This document shows, piece after piece, positions 45,871 to 56,426 of a stretch of 64,000 nt of DNA. The stretch comes from Scilla litardierei (Eukaryota; Streptophyta; Magnoliopsida; Asparagales; Asparagaceae). The position numbers were made by a program, and so were the translations under genes. Within the stretch, counting starts at the first letter, position 1. Each line of letters starts with the position of its first letter. The notes under the pieces are model-generated. The model ran no database searches and was not told where the DNA came from. It saw nothing but the letters and a program-made list of their open reading frames with translations. The stretch covers positions 45,183,375-45,247,374 of the forward strand of contig CM061142.1 in NCBI GenBank assembly GCA_030789695.1, read 5' to 3'.

Positions 45871-47685
45871 TGATCACTCCTTATTTTACACCTTTTTTCC
45901 GCATGTTTGCATGCCATTTAGATCGCCCAAATCATGTTTTTCACGATATATCGACGATATTGCGATGCTTTTCACGATTTTTTGTTTTTGTCGCATTTCA
46001 GGTGATTTGGCGCGATTTGGAGTGATCTCGAGATGCGCTTACTCTAGACGGTCACCAACGACCTCCCCGAGGGGTATTTTGCTGTTGGAGAGGAGCGGAA
46101 GAAGAACGGACGTCGCAGGAGCGACGAGGAGGCCAAAATAAGCAGATTGGGCATTCTTTGTGTCCCACTCGGCCGAGTGGAGGAGCCACTCGGCCGACCA
46201 GCGAGACACTGCTCGGCCGATCAGAACAGACACGAGTTATGTGTGCACTCGGCCGAGCACCGAAGACCACATCGGCCGAGTGACGACATCACGTCCGCCC
46301 GAGTGGTGCCCAGACGAAGCCCTTCCAAAACATCCAAGTTACTGTTTTTCGGCTGCCTGAACTTCAGAAGACCCACTCGGCCGAGTGGTTAATTTCGTCC
46401 GCCTGAGTACTATGAAGTCATCGGCCGAGTGACGACAAATCACCCTGCCGAGCCGCCCCCGGAGTAGAGACCCCTGAAAGCCCCGACTTACTGGAAAATT
46501 ACAGGGTTTTCACTCGGCCGAGCGACTTTTGTCACTCGGCCGAGTGCGATGCGCTGCCTGTAGCGAAAACTGCGGAAAACAGGCTGTGCAGGGGTATTTT
46601 GGTCACGATTTTTGGACGATTTTGAGGGCTATTTAAACCCTGTTTTTACCCTAGTTTTAGAGCTTCCCTCTTAGATTTTTTGCAGCTTTTTAGATTAGTT
46701 TTTAGCTTTATTCTTGTGATTGGAAAGGAGACAAAGATTGGAATTTTGTTGGATTCAATTGAAGAACTCCATTGGTTTGCATCCCTTTTCCTTAAAATTT
46801 CTATTTTTATTGCTTATCTCAATATTGTGATGAATTCTATTGCTTATTTCAACGATTATTTTTGTGATCTCGCTATGATTTGTGAGTAGTCTCCACGTCT
46901 TGGGGCGTGGGGATGAACCCTACAAGCCCGCTTTCATATTTGTGATGAATTAGTAGAAATCTTGCTAGAATTGATATCTAGGGATTAGATTGGGATCAAT
47001 TTACTACGGATGGCTAGGTATTCATATCAATTGGGATTTGCAAGAGATTGGATCCCAATTTGATAGGAAACCCTAGAAATCTGAGTTGGGTTGGAGTCGG
47101 ATTTTCGAAGTATCGGTTTGCAAGAGATTGGACCGATACTAGGATTTCCGGTTGCAATTCCATGCCGATACTCGTTTGCAAGAGATTGGACGGGTAGGAA
47201 CTATCCCAATCTAGGTCGTGGACCGAGTTTGCAAGAGATTGGGCTCGGTGCGCGATTGGACGATGATGTTGATCCTAATGCTAGCTTTCCTAGGCTAGGG
47301 TTTGCAAGAGATTGGACCCAAACCTAGGATAGCTATAGACCGGCAACAGCGCGAGAGCGTGAGCTTGGTTCAACATTCAGTTGCAACTAGTTCATCCAAA
47401 TTCTTATTCAAGCAATTTTGATACCGATAAACCGCATTTATGAAATACGGTGAGTAGCGGGGATTCCCCATTCCCTAGACGTTCTTTATTTGATTTGATA
47501 TTTCCGCATTTTTGTCTGACGATTGTGACAGGATCGCCAAAGGCAAATTTCTCTCTTAAATAGCCAGGTTGATTGGAACAAGCACGGTCATTCGTCCTCC
47601 CTGTGTTCGATATCCCGCTCGCTGCTACACCGTGCACTTGCGGTAAAACTACAACCGTTCTTTGGGTCACATCCCGGAGCGATCA
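45871..47685 (+). repeat. Ath-A 3' LTR
   Basis: It is 1,815 bp, ends gcgatca and is colinear with the 5' LTR. It has its own palindrome array (46166-46547) and stem-loop array (47025-47328). The third stem-loop keeps the pairing base that the 5' copy has lost. Confidence 0.97.
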
Positions 47686-47690
47686 TCGAG

Positions 47691-48332
47691 TGGGAGACCC
47701 TGAGAATTTCCAGTAAGTCTGGGGTCTTGGGGGTCTTCACTTCGGGGGTCACTCGGCCGAGTGAGTTGTCGTCACTCGGCCGATGGGCTTCTCTTCACTC
47801 GGGCGGTCGGCAATTGCCACTCGGCCGAGTGGGTCTTCTGATGCTCAGACTGACGAAAAACAGTAAGTTAGGAGTTTTTGATGAGCGTCGTCTGAGCGCC
47901 ACTCGGGCGGACGGAGTTTCTTCACTCGGCCGACGTGGCTTCTGATGCTCGGCCGAGTGCACGCTTGGAGCGTGTCCGATCTGGCCGGCCGAGAGGGGTC
48001 TTCTTGTCGGCCGAGTGACTCCTTCACTCGGCCGAGTGAGACACCAAAAATGCCCATTCTGAGTGTTTTTGCCTCCTCGTTGCTCCTACGACGTTCTTTC
48101 TTCTTCCGCTCATCTCCAATGGCAAAATACCCCTCGAGGAAGTCGTTGGTGACACTCTGGAGTAGGTGTATCTCGGAATCACTCCAAATCGCTCCAAATC
48201 TCCTGAAATACGACAAAAACAACGAATCGTGAAAATTATCGCAATATTGTCGATAAATCGTGAAAAACGTGATTTGAGCGATCTAAATGGCATGCAATCA
48301 TGCGGAAAAAGGTGTAAAATATGGAGTGATCA
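47691..48332 (-). repeat. Ath-B 5' LTR, outer (U3) part
   Basis: It continues the LTR interrupted by Ath-A, matching about 23580-24225 of the other copy, and ends ggagtgatca. It carries most of the palindrome array. 47686-47690 is the second copy of the Ath-A target duplication. Confidence 0.95.
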
Positions 48333-48337
48333 ACGGC

Positions 48338-48661
48338 GCAACAAGATTTGCTAAATACCGTCGTCGCGCAACTTGGAGAGCAATTTGCGTTGCTAAACAA
48401 AAACACTCAACAGTTGCCGGCTCAACCGGAGCCCAATCCACGGAGCAATACCGGCCACATAAATGCGGTTGTGGCGGTCACAACTAGGGGCGGGAAGGAT
48501 ACTACTCCCGCCATGGTCCAAACCAAGAAGCCCGTGGAAGAGATTTTGAACGACAAAGAGCCGGCTATTGAAGAGGAGAGCACAAAGGAGCTGCAAGAAG
48601 TTGGAAATTCTGAAATGGAGAAGCCTAATGAGGAGCGCACCTACATGCTGCCGGTGCCCTT
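48338..48661 (+). pseudogene. Ath-C Gag-protease linker, between two insertions
   Basis: This continues the Gag frame broken at 22399: LLNTVVAQLGEQFALLNKN, then an acidic stretch with EEILNDKEPAIEEES, and TYMLPVPF. It is cut at ccctt (48657-48661) by Cop-D and resumes at 55358, where the expected glutamine codon in the next residues is a TAA. No zinc knuckle is seen. Confidence 0.8.
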
Positions 48662-50490
48662 TGTAAGGATCGTATAACCATTGCAATACTAACAACACAC
48701 ACTAGAGGGGGGTGAATAGTGTAATGGCAATAAAATTGTCCAAATAAAATTTAACTTGTAAATGCGGAATTATAAATGCAAGAGGAATTAAAAGGCACAA
48801 TTAATCCAAACGCAAACACAAAGAATTACCCTGGTTCCCCAAACTTGGGTACATCCAGCCACACCCACACCAATATTCACTAAAATCCCACACAGAGAAG
48901 TGAATACAAATCTCACAAGGAGATATCCCACAAAGAGGATTTATGCCCTACACAAGGACCCAACCAATCCTACACAAGGATCAAGACTCCCACACAGAGA
49001 ATCACTAACTCCCACTCAGAGAATTAGGGTTAGCCATACGCTAGGACACTAGAACTCCCACAAAGAGAGTTAATTCCCACAAAGAGAATTCCCTAGTCCC
49101 ACAAAGAGACAACCTCCCACAAAGAGAGAAACTCCCACAAAGAGAGTATCCTAATCCCACAAAGAGAAATAGGAAAACAAATTACACCAAGTAAAGTAAA
49201 TACTCTTACCTATGCCTTGAGATGCTTACTCATGAATGAATGCAAGGCATGGAAGAGGATCTCCAAGTGTTGGAATATGCTTGAGAGCACTTGGATGATT
49301 TCCCTTGAGCTGGACTTCAATGCATGAAGAAGGATGAATGCTCAATAGAGGGAAATGAGGGAGCTTGAGAGTGGCTTATTGATCTCTTGAGATTTTCTAT
49401 AGAGTCAAGAGTTTATCAAATGTTGTCAAGGGTTCTCAAGAAAGGCAGCACACTCATATATATAGGAATCCTATATCAAGCCCAAAAACCCAAAGAAACA
49501 GCCAAATAATCAAATCTGCAACGGCTAGAAACTGGGTGATAACGACAGGAACAGTCGACTGATGATCAAGAAACAGTCGATTGATCAACGGCTAGAAAAT
49601 ATCCAATGGCTATAATCTGATCCAGGACAGTCGACTGACGAAGGCAATACAGTCGACTGACAAACAGGACAGGCGCCTGTAAATCCTTCAGCAGACGACT
49701 GCTGCAGGGGATGGATCGAAACAGAGAGCTGCACTCTTTCTCTAATTCTTCGCACAGGCGACTTATGTTAATACTACAGTCGACTGTCGAATAGTCAGGC
49801 GACTGTATATTATTCATCAGTCGACTACTGTAAAGTATGGAGAGAAGACAGAGAGATGCAGAGATTGCACTTACGCTAGATAGGTGACTGTTAACCAAAT
49901 ATCAGGCGACTGTAAATACAGGTGACTGAAAACTGATCGACATGCGACTGTGTGTAAAGATCAAGTTTGAGTCAATAGAAATGATGACTTGAACAGTGCA
50001 TATCAGACGACTGTAGAAGGATCTACAGGAGACTGGAAATCACCCAGTCGACTGTGTTTCCCTCAACAGGTGACTGACGGAAAGAGTGAACCTATTGGGT
50101 TGGATTCTATGATAATCCTAAGGTTCACTAAGATGGTTAAATGCATGTTCATGAATGAGGAAACCATCTAGCAAGGCATTACATCAACCCTAGACTCAAA
50201 AGAGAGAGAAAGCAATAAAGTAAATTACATGGATTACAATGCTTTCAAAAGAGTCTAAGTCTTCAATCTTGATGCCTTGAAAGCTCTCCATCATCTCCAA
50301 GCTTTGGCACTCCTTGAGTCCAAACTTTGGCTCTTCTTCACATGATGTCCATCCTTAGACCTAGTGATTAGTCTCCAAGAAAGATATCCTTGAAATAAAC
50401 TGAGAGACTAAGACATGAGATTCATTAGCAACAACATAATATTGTGATCATCATCAAAATAAGATTGGTATGAAACACCAATACTCAACA
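48662..50490 (-). repeat. Cop-D 3' LTR
   Basis: In window orientation it runs from tgtaaggatcg to tactcaaca. It carries the stem-loop array (about 48880-49175), TATA (49456-49464) and palindrome array (about 49550-50090). The sense 5' end has a hairpin, attggt/accaat. Confidence 0.95.
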
Positions 50491-50504
50491 ATCTCCCCCT
50501 TTTT
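50491..50504 (-). other. Cop-D polypurine tract
   Basis: The sense sequence AAAAAGGGGGAGAT abuts the 3' LTR. Confidence 0.95.
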
Positions 50505-51420
50505 GATGATGACACACATTATGTAAATCATAAAGAATTAAAGCACAATGCTAATGATCTCCCCCTAGTTATATGCACCAATTATATAATGAGCTACACA
50601 AAGGTAAATACTCATAGTATCAATAACAACAAGGTGACATATAATAGGCATGGATTACATAAACCAATTGCAAAGAATAATGGCATGCAAACTTAAATGG
50701 TTTATCTAAACCCATATATCTCTCCCTATAGAGATATATCTCCCCATATGCATATGTATATATCTCTCCCCCTATAGATATGATCACATAATGCATATAT
50801 CTCTCCCCCTTGACATCGTCAAAAAGGTGGACATCAAAAATATCCCCTTTTGACATCTTAACGAAGATGTGACAATATGCAAGAAAAGAAAGATATGTAT
50901 GATACCAAATATAAAATTTAGTGGGTATCAATTCACTATCTCATGCTCCCCCTAGATCATAGAAATGGTCAACTTTTGACTTCTAGGATCTAATACCAAT
51001 TAATTATTGGAGCCATGGGCCTTAAACGTGTATCAAAGCAATAGATATGGAAAAATCAAGCTTCAAAGATACACAAGGATATTGCCAAAAACAATGGAAC
51101 AGAAACAATTTGGTAATAAACAAGAGGTTTGGGTTGAGACCAAAAATAACCAAATATAAATAATGATCTCAAATAACCTCCGAAATGAGAGTTAAAATAT
51201 GTCTTAAAATAATTTAAACATATAATATATTAACTCCCACATTGACATACACATGGATCAAAAATGCATGTATGTCAATAAACCCCAAAGTCCCAATTTT
51301 CATGAAAAGAAATAAATTTGAAAAATATTTTCAAAATCATGAAACACACACAATCAATGGGTATGCTTAAAATAATCATAGAAGCACAATTCCCATGCAA
51401 TATGTAAATGTGTGAGGAAC
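50505..51420 (-). other. Cop-D 3' internal noncoding region
   Basis: This is AT-rich, with several extra PPT-like purine runs in sense (near 50549, 50768, 50803 and 50944). No protein is seen. Confidence 0.65.
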
Positions 51421-53490
51421 CTAAACATTAGGTAACCAAACCCAAGAGAAGTTTGATTTCATAACATAATCACACGAGGTGATCACATTCCTAACTAGAG
51501 AGTTGATGTAACTATCTCTCTCTTGCACACTACACTTAGTGGGAATCCACAATCTCAAGGACTTCGTAGGCAATGGTTTTGCCTTTGCAAGAGGGAAGGA
51601 TGTGGCATGCTTAGGTGTAGAAACAAATTTCTTAGCATGCAAAGAATGAGGACTTTGCTTCTTAGCAAAAAATGAAGATTCTTCATTCTTTCTCATCACC
51701 TTGTGATCTACATACTTCTTGTTGGTGTTATTGTTGTACAAGAAAGCATGGTGATTCTTCTTAGGTGCTTTAGCAATATTTTTTGAATTTGCACCATAAG
51801 AAGAATTAGAGGTGGGTTTGGGAACCACATTTTGAATATAACCCAAACCTCCTCTATGATTTGCCGGATGTTGTTTTTCCAACAAATCGTGGAGTGAATC
51901 CCTAGAATACACAAAGCTTATGAGCTTCCGGGATTTCTCTTCATATTTCAACGTAAGTTGTTGAATGTGAGCATCTAAACTAAGGTTTTGAGCTATGAGA
52001 TTTTCATTTGAAATGCTCAATTCCTTAACTTGAGAGAGAAGTGTGTCTCTCTCACAAGTGTCATAAACATGCCTTTCATCATGAACTACACTTGCAATAA
52101 CTAGTTTATGCATTCTACTCTTAGCAATCTTATATTTTGCTTTTAATTTATTGTAAGAGTCGATGCACTTACTAGCCTTTTCAAAGACCAAGTCAAATTT
52201 GAACTTGAGCTCCTCATATGAGATCTTTTCTTCCTCGATCTCAACAACAACAACATCATCATCCTTGCAAGAGCTTGATGACGACTTCTCCTCCTTAGCC
52301 GCGAGGCGCAAATCCTCATAGGAGTTTTATGCGTCAAGCCAAGCATCCAACTCTTCTTCGTTTAATCCGGAGGGAATTGGAGTAGGAACATCCATGGCTA
52401 CAAAGCATGTGTGAGCATCCTCCGTTGTATCCTCTTCTTCGTTACTAGACGTGTCCTTACTTGAATCATCAAAGGTCCCGACAAGTCCCTTCTTGTGATT
52501 TTTGGACTTGGATCTTCCTTTCCAATGCTTCTTCCCTTTACCCTTGTAAGTTTCTTTAATGGGTTTGGAAGGGCATTCGGTGGACAAGTGACCTTTTCCA
52601 CTGCAAGTGTAACGAGTAGGAACTTTGTTAGAATTGGAAGCAAACTTTGACAAAGACTTACCTTGCTTGCATTTGAGAAAAGCTTTGAATTGCTAGGCAA
52701 GATCCTCAATTTCTTCTCCACTTGCATCTTCTTGCTCATCTTCTTCGCTAGGAGCTTCTCGATGGAATTTCCTCCTCCACTTGATTGGCTCCTCCTTGGC
52801 ATGGAATGCAACCCCCTTTTGCTTTTCTAGCTTCTCGGGCTTTGTTGGTTGAATCTCCTTCTTGTGTTGAAGCTTCACTTCATACGCCATGAGATTTCCA
52901 ATGCACTCCTCAACGGTATATTTGGACGTGTCATATGACTCCAAAATTCCGTTGGCCTTTGACTCCCAACGAGGTGTAAGAGAGTCTAGGATCTTCTCAA
53001 TAGGATCCTCTTGGGAAATCATCTTCCCAAGTCCCTCCAAAGCGTTCACAATATCGGTGAACCTTGTGAACATCTCTGAAATGCTTTCGCCTTCCTGCAT
53101 CTTAAACATTTCATATTTAGATCTAAACACAGTTTGTTTAGATTTCTTTACCTTCGTTGTCCCTTCATGAAAAATCTCCAAGGTGTGCCAAATATCATTC
53201 GCCGTTTTGCACATGGAGATACGGTTGAAATCAGTAGCAGAGAGAGCGCAATATAATGCATTCATAGCTCTCACATTGAACTTGATTGAGTCCTTCTCCG
53301 CCTTTGTCCTTGAAGCCACAGGAGTAGTGGGCTTCTCAAATGGCACCTCCGTGATGTCCCATATGTCTTGACCCTCCATGTAGATCATCATTCTGATCTT
53401 CCAACTAGGGTAGTTGGTTCTGTTGAAGAGCGGGGGTCGAACGGTTGAGTGACCTTCTTCATGAGACTAGGAAGTAGCGTTGAATGCCAT
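51421..53490 (-). pseudogene. gag: Copia-type Gag of Cop-D with three nonsense codons and no frameshift
   Basis: From the ATG at 53490 one frame runs 690 codons to 51421, interrupted only by a TAG at codon 7 (about 53470), a TAG at 52693 and a TAA at 52327. The UBN2/copia-Gag core is clear: NVRAMNALYCALSATDFNRI, DIWHTLEIFHEGTTKVKKSK, SISEMFTRFTDIVNALEGLG and CIGNLMAYEVKL. The knuckle reads RYTCSGKGHLSTEC, with arginine where the first cysteine of C-x2-C-x4-H-x4-C should be. A lysine-rich region, an acidic stretch and a coiled coil (about 51950-52250) follow, then LWIPTKC near the end. In full copia elements protease would come next. Confidence 0.85.
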
Positions 53491-53512
53491 CGTTGCAGTA
53501 TGCTTTAACCTC

Positions 53513-53524
53513 GCTCTGATACCA
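53513..53524 (-). other. Cop-D primer binding site (initiator tRNA-Met)
   Basis: The sense sequence TGGTATCAGAGC is a perfect match to the tRNA-iMet complement and starts two bases after the LTR. Confidence 0.95.
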
Positions 53525-53744
53525 ATTGTAGGGATCGTATAACCCTTGCAATACTAACAACACACACTAGAGGGGGGTTGAATAGTGTAATGGCAATAAA
53601 ATTATCCAAATAAAATTTAACTTGCAAATGCGGAATTATAAATGCAAGAGGAATTAGAAGACACAATTAATCCAAACGCAAACACAAAGAATTACCCTAG
53701 TTCCCCAAACTTGGGTACATCCAGCCACACCAATATTCACTAAA

Positions 53745-54030
53745 ATCCCACACAGAGAAGTGAATACAAATCTCACAAGGAGATACCCCACAAAGAGGAT
53801 TTATGCCCTACACAAGGACCCAACCAATCCTACACAAGGATCAAGACTCCCAGACAGAGAATCACTAACTCCCACTCAGAGAATTAGGGTTAGCCCTACA
53901 CTAGGACAATAGAACTCCCACAAAGAGAGTTAATTCCCACAAAGAGAATTCCCTAGTCCCATAAAGAGACAACCTCCCACCAAGAGAGAAACTCCCACAA
54001 AGAGAGTATCCTAATCCCACAAAGAGAAAT
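53745..54030 (-). repeat. Cop-D stem-loop array
   Basis: Short hairpins keep the loop ccacaaaga, ccacacaga or acaca-type while stems vary (window strand): atctc/gagat, atcc/ggat, aactc/gagtt, aattc/gaatt and actc/gagt. Units are 17-25 bp and nearly contiguous. Cop-D2 at 17865-18085 has different but also pairing stems, including aattctc/gagaatt, cctc/gagg and accc/gggt. Confidence 0.75.
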
Positions 54031-54315
54031 AGGAAAAAAAATTACACCAAGTAAAGTAAATACTCTTACCTATGCCTTGAGATGCTTACTCATGAATGAA
54101 TGCAAGGCATGGAAGAGGATATCCAAGTGTTGGAATATGCTTGAGAGCACTTGGATGATTTCCGTTGAGCTGGACTTTAATGCATGAAGAAGGATGAATG
54201 CTCAATAGAGGAAAATGAGGGAGCTTGAAAGTGGCTTATTGATCTCTTGAGATTTTCTATAGAGTCAAGAGTTTATCAAATGTTGTCAAGAGTTCTCAAG
54301 AAAGGCAGCACACTC

Positions 54316-54945
54316 ATATATATAGGAATCCTATATCAAGCCAAAAACCCAAAGAAACAGCCAAATAATCAAATCTACAACGGCTAGAAACTGGGTTGAT
54401 AACGACAGGAACAGTCGACTGATGATCAAGAAACAGTCGACTGATCAATGGCTAGAAAATATCCAACGGCTATAATCTGATCCAGGACAGTCGACTGACG
54501 AAGTCAATACAGTCGACTGACAAACATGACATGCGCCTGTAAATCCTTCAGCAGACGACTGCTGCAGGGGATGGATCGAAACAGAGAGCTGCACTCTTTC
54601 TCCAATTCTTCGCACAGGCGACTAATGTTAATACTACAGTCGACTGTCGAATAGTCAGGCGACTGTATATTCTTCATCAGTCGACTACTGTAAAGTATGG
54701 GGAGAAGACAGAGAGATGCAGAGATTGCACTTACACTAGACAGGTGACTGTTAACCAAATATCAGGCGACTGTAAATATACAGGCGACTGAAAACTGATC
54801 AACAGGCGACTGTGCGTAAAGCTCAAGTTTGAGTCAATAGAAATGATGACTTGAGCAGTGCATATCAGACGACTGTAGAAGGATCTACAGGCGACTGGAA
54901 GTCACCCAGTCGACTATGTTTCCCTCAACAGGCGACTGACGGAAA
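54316..54945 (-). promoter_or_regulatory. Cop-D LTR promoter: palindrome array plus TATA box
   Basis: About 15 copies of cagtcgactg and variants (caggcgactg, cagacgactg) lie at about 54409-54945. On the minus strand the TATA-like tract TATATATAT follows at 54316-54324. The 3' LTR repeats this at 49456-50090. Confidence 0.75.
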
Positions 54946-55357
54946 GAGTGAACCTATTGGGTTGGATTCTATGATAATCCTAAGGTTCACTAAGATGGTT
55001 AAATGCATGTTCATGAATGAGCAAACCATCTAGAAAGGCATTACATCAACCCTAGACTCAAAAGAGAGAGAAAGAAATAAAGTAAATTACATGGATTACA
55101 ATGCTTTCAAAAGAGTCTAAGTCTTCAATCTTGATGCCTTGCAATCTCTCCATCATCTCCAAGCTTTGGCACTCCTTGAGTCCAAACTTTGGCTCTTCTT
55201 CACATGATGTCCATCCTTACACCAAATGATTAGTCTCCAAGAAAGATATCCTTGAAATAAACTGAGAGACTAAGACATGAGATTCATTAGCAACAATATA
55301 ATGTTGTGATCATCATCAAAATAAGATTGGTATGAAACACCAATACTCAACACCCTT

Positions 55358-56426
55358 TCCATAACGGTTGGCGAGAGCCAAAATTGAGAAGAGGCTCGCC
55401 AAGTTCCTTGAATATTTGAGGGGAGTAAGCCTCAACATACCTTTCTTGGATGCTATAGTAGAGATCCTGTCGTATGCAAAGTTCTTGAAGGACTTAATAT
55501 CGGGAAAGAAGAGGAAGGAGAAAATAATGCTTGCCGAACAAGGAACTTGGTTCACCCGGAGGAAAAAAGAGCCCGCAGAGTTCAAGGATCCCGGAAGCTT
55601 TCGCATCCCATGCACACTTGGAGGAGTCCCATTGCAAAAGGCCTTAGTTGACTTGGGAGCAAGTGTGAGCCTAATGCCCCTTAGCATGTTCCGGAAATTG
55701 AATACGAGGACCGACTTGAAGGCAACCGACATGAGAATACAACTAGCGGATGGTCGGGTTACTAGGCCGGTGGGGATCGCGGAGGACATTCCGCTTCAAG
55801 TTTCGGGAGGAATATGCTTGCCTTGCTAATTTGTCGTTATGGACATTAAGGAGGAGGGCGACACTTCACTTCTACTTGGACGCCCGTTCTTAGCCACCGC
55901 CGGCGTTATAGTCGACGTGAGAGAAGGTACATTATCCTTGAATGTCGGGAACATCGAGGTTGAGTTCCACATACCCAAAGCCATGAAGCATATGCCCTAC
56001 CAAGAGGAGTTGGATTATGTGGACCTCCTTGATGAGGTAATCGACGAAGCCATTCCGCACTCCACCGGCGCTCTCCATGATGATGGCCTTGAAGAAGGCC
56101 AAATTTCTAGCATTGAAGAAAAGTTGGAGGACCCTCCAGATAGCTCTATGGCCGATGATAAAGACGATGCTAATGTTGTGAGGATAAGGGAGCTTTGCAA
56201 GCTCTTAACAGCCAACAATTCGAAGAAAGCTCCACCGAATAGAAGATCGGTGTCACCGGTGAGGAAGAAGATTGGTTCTAGCTCAAGCTTGGGGGACTTA
56301 TCCCCCAACTCTACCCATGATGAGGGGACGCCGAGGAGGGCCGACGAGCACCAACAACCAAATCCAAGTGGCCTTCCGGGCAAGTTTGATGTGTGTATCT
56401 CGTATGCGCCCAACATCACGTGCTAA
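55358..56426 (+). pseudogene. Ath-C aspartic protease fused directly to the C-terminal tail
   Basis: After the Cop-D insertion the frame gives AKIEKRLAKFLEYLRG, a lysine-rich spacer, then a retropepsin: ALVDLGASVSLMPLSMFRKL (DLGA in place of the usual DS/TG, as is common in Athila-type proteases) and TSLLLGRPFLATAGVIVDV. A TAA at 55827 interrupts it in frame. The protease ends near FHIPKAMK and then, without RT, RNase H or integrase, passes into DLLDEVIDEAIPHSTGAL, the same tail that follows integrase in Ath-A. The tail keeps [16 protein letters not shown] and GKFDVCISYAPN and stops at 56426. Confidence 0.9.

Larger units (their letters stand above)
34719..47685 (+). mobile_element. Ath-A: structurally complete gag-less Athila-like element
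   Basis: Exact tcgag duplications (34714-34718 and 47686-47690) and two LTRs of 1,815 bp each bound this 12,967 bp element. By eye the LTRs differ at about two dozen positions with no net indel, so it is recent. In order it has 5' LTR, tRNA-Asp PBS, one open pol frame (RT, RNase H, integrase, tail), internal promoter, open ORF1-like gene, 2 kb noncoding region, PPT and 3' LTR. Gag and protease are absent, and only 39 bp separate PBS from the pol start codon. It would depend on Gag and protease in trans. Confidence 0.97.
22400..48332 (-). mobile_element. Ath-B: gag-less, protease-less Athila-like element, containing Ath-A
   Basis: Duplications acggc (22395-22399 and 48333-48337) bound it. LTRs are about 1,826 bp (left) and 1,824 bp (right, after removing Ath-A). 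In sense (minus) order it has 5' LTR, degenerate tRNA-Asp PBS (33513-33530), an intron-like leader segment, pol (RT-RNase H-integrase-tail), internal promoter, ORF1-like gene, 3' noncoding region and PPT (24226-24240). Only about 140 bp separate PBS and pol start, leaving no room for gag or protease. Own length without Ath-A is about 12.96 kb. Confidence 0.95.
48662..55352 (-). mobile_element. Cop-D: gag-only Ty1/copia retrotransposon
   Basis: Duplications ccctt (48657-48661 and 55353-55357), LTRs of about 1,829 and 1,826 bp, PBS at 53513-53524 and PPT at 50491-50504 bound a 3.0 kb internal region that encodes only Gag. There is no protease, integrase or RT, so it is a TR-GAG-type non-autonomous element. 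It is the same family as the solo LTR that contains Ath-C, so this family moved both before and after Ath-C arrived. Length is 6,691 bp. Confidence 0.95.
53527..55352 (-). repeat. Cop-D 5' LTR
   Basis: It is 1,826 bp, from tgtagggatcg to tactcaaca, colinear with the left copy with scattered substitutions. Confidence 0.95.
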
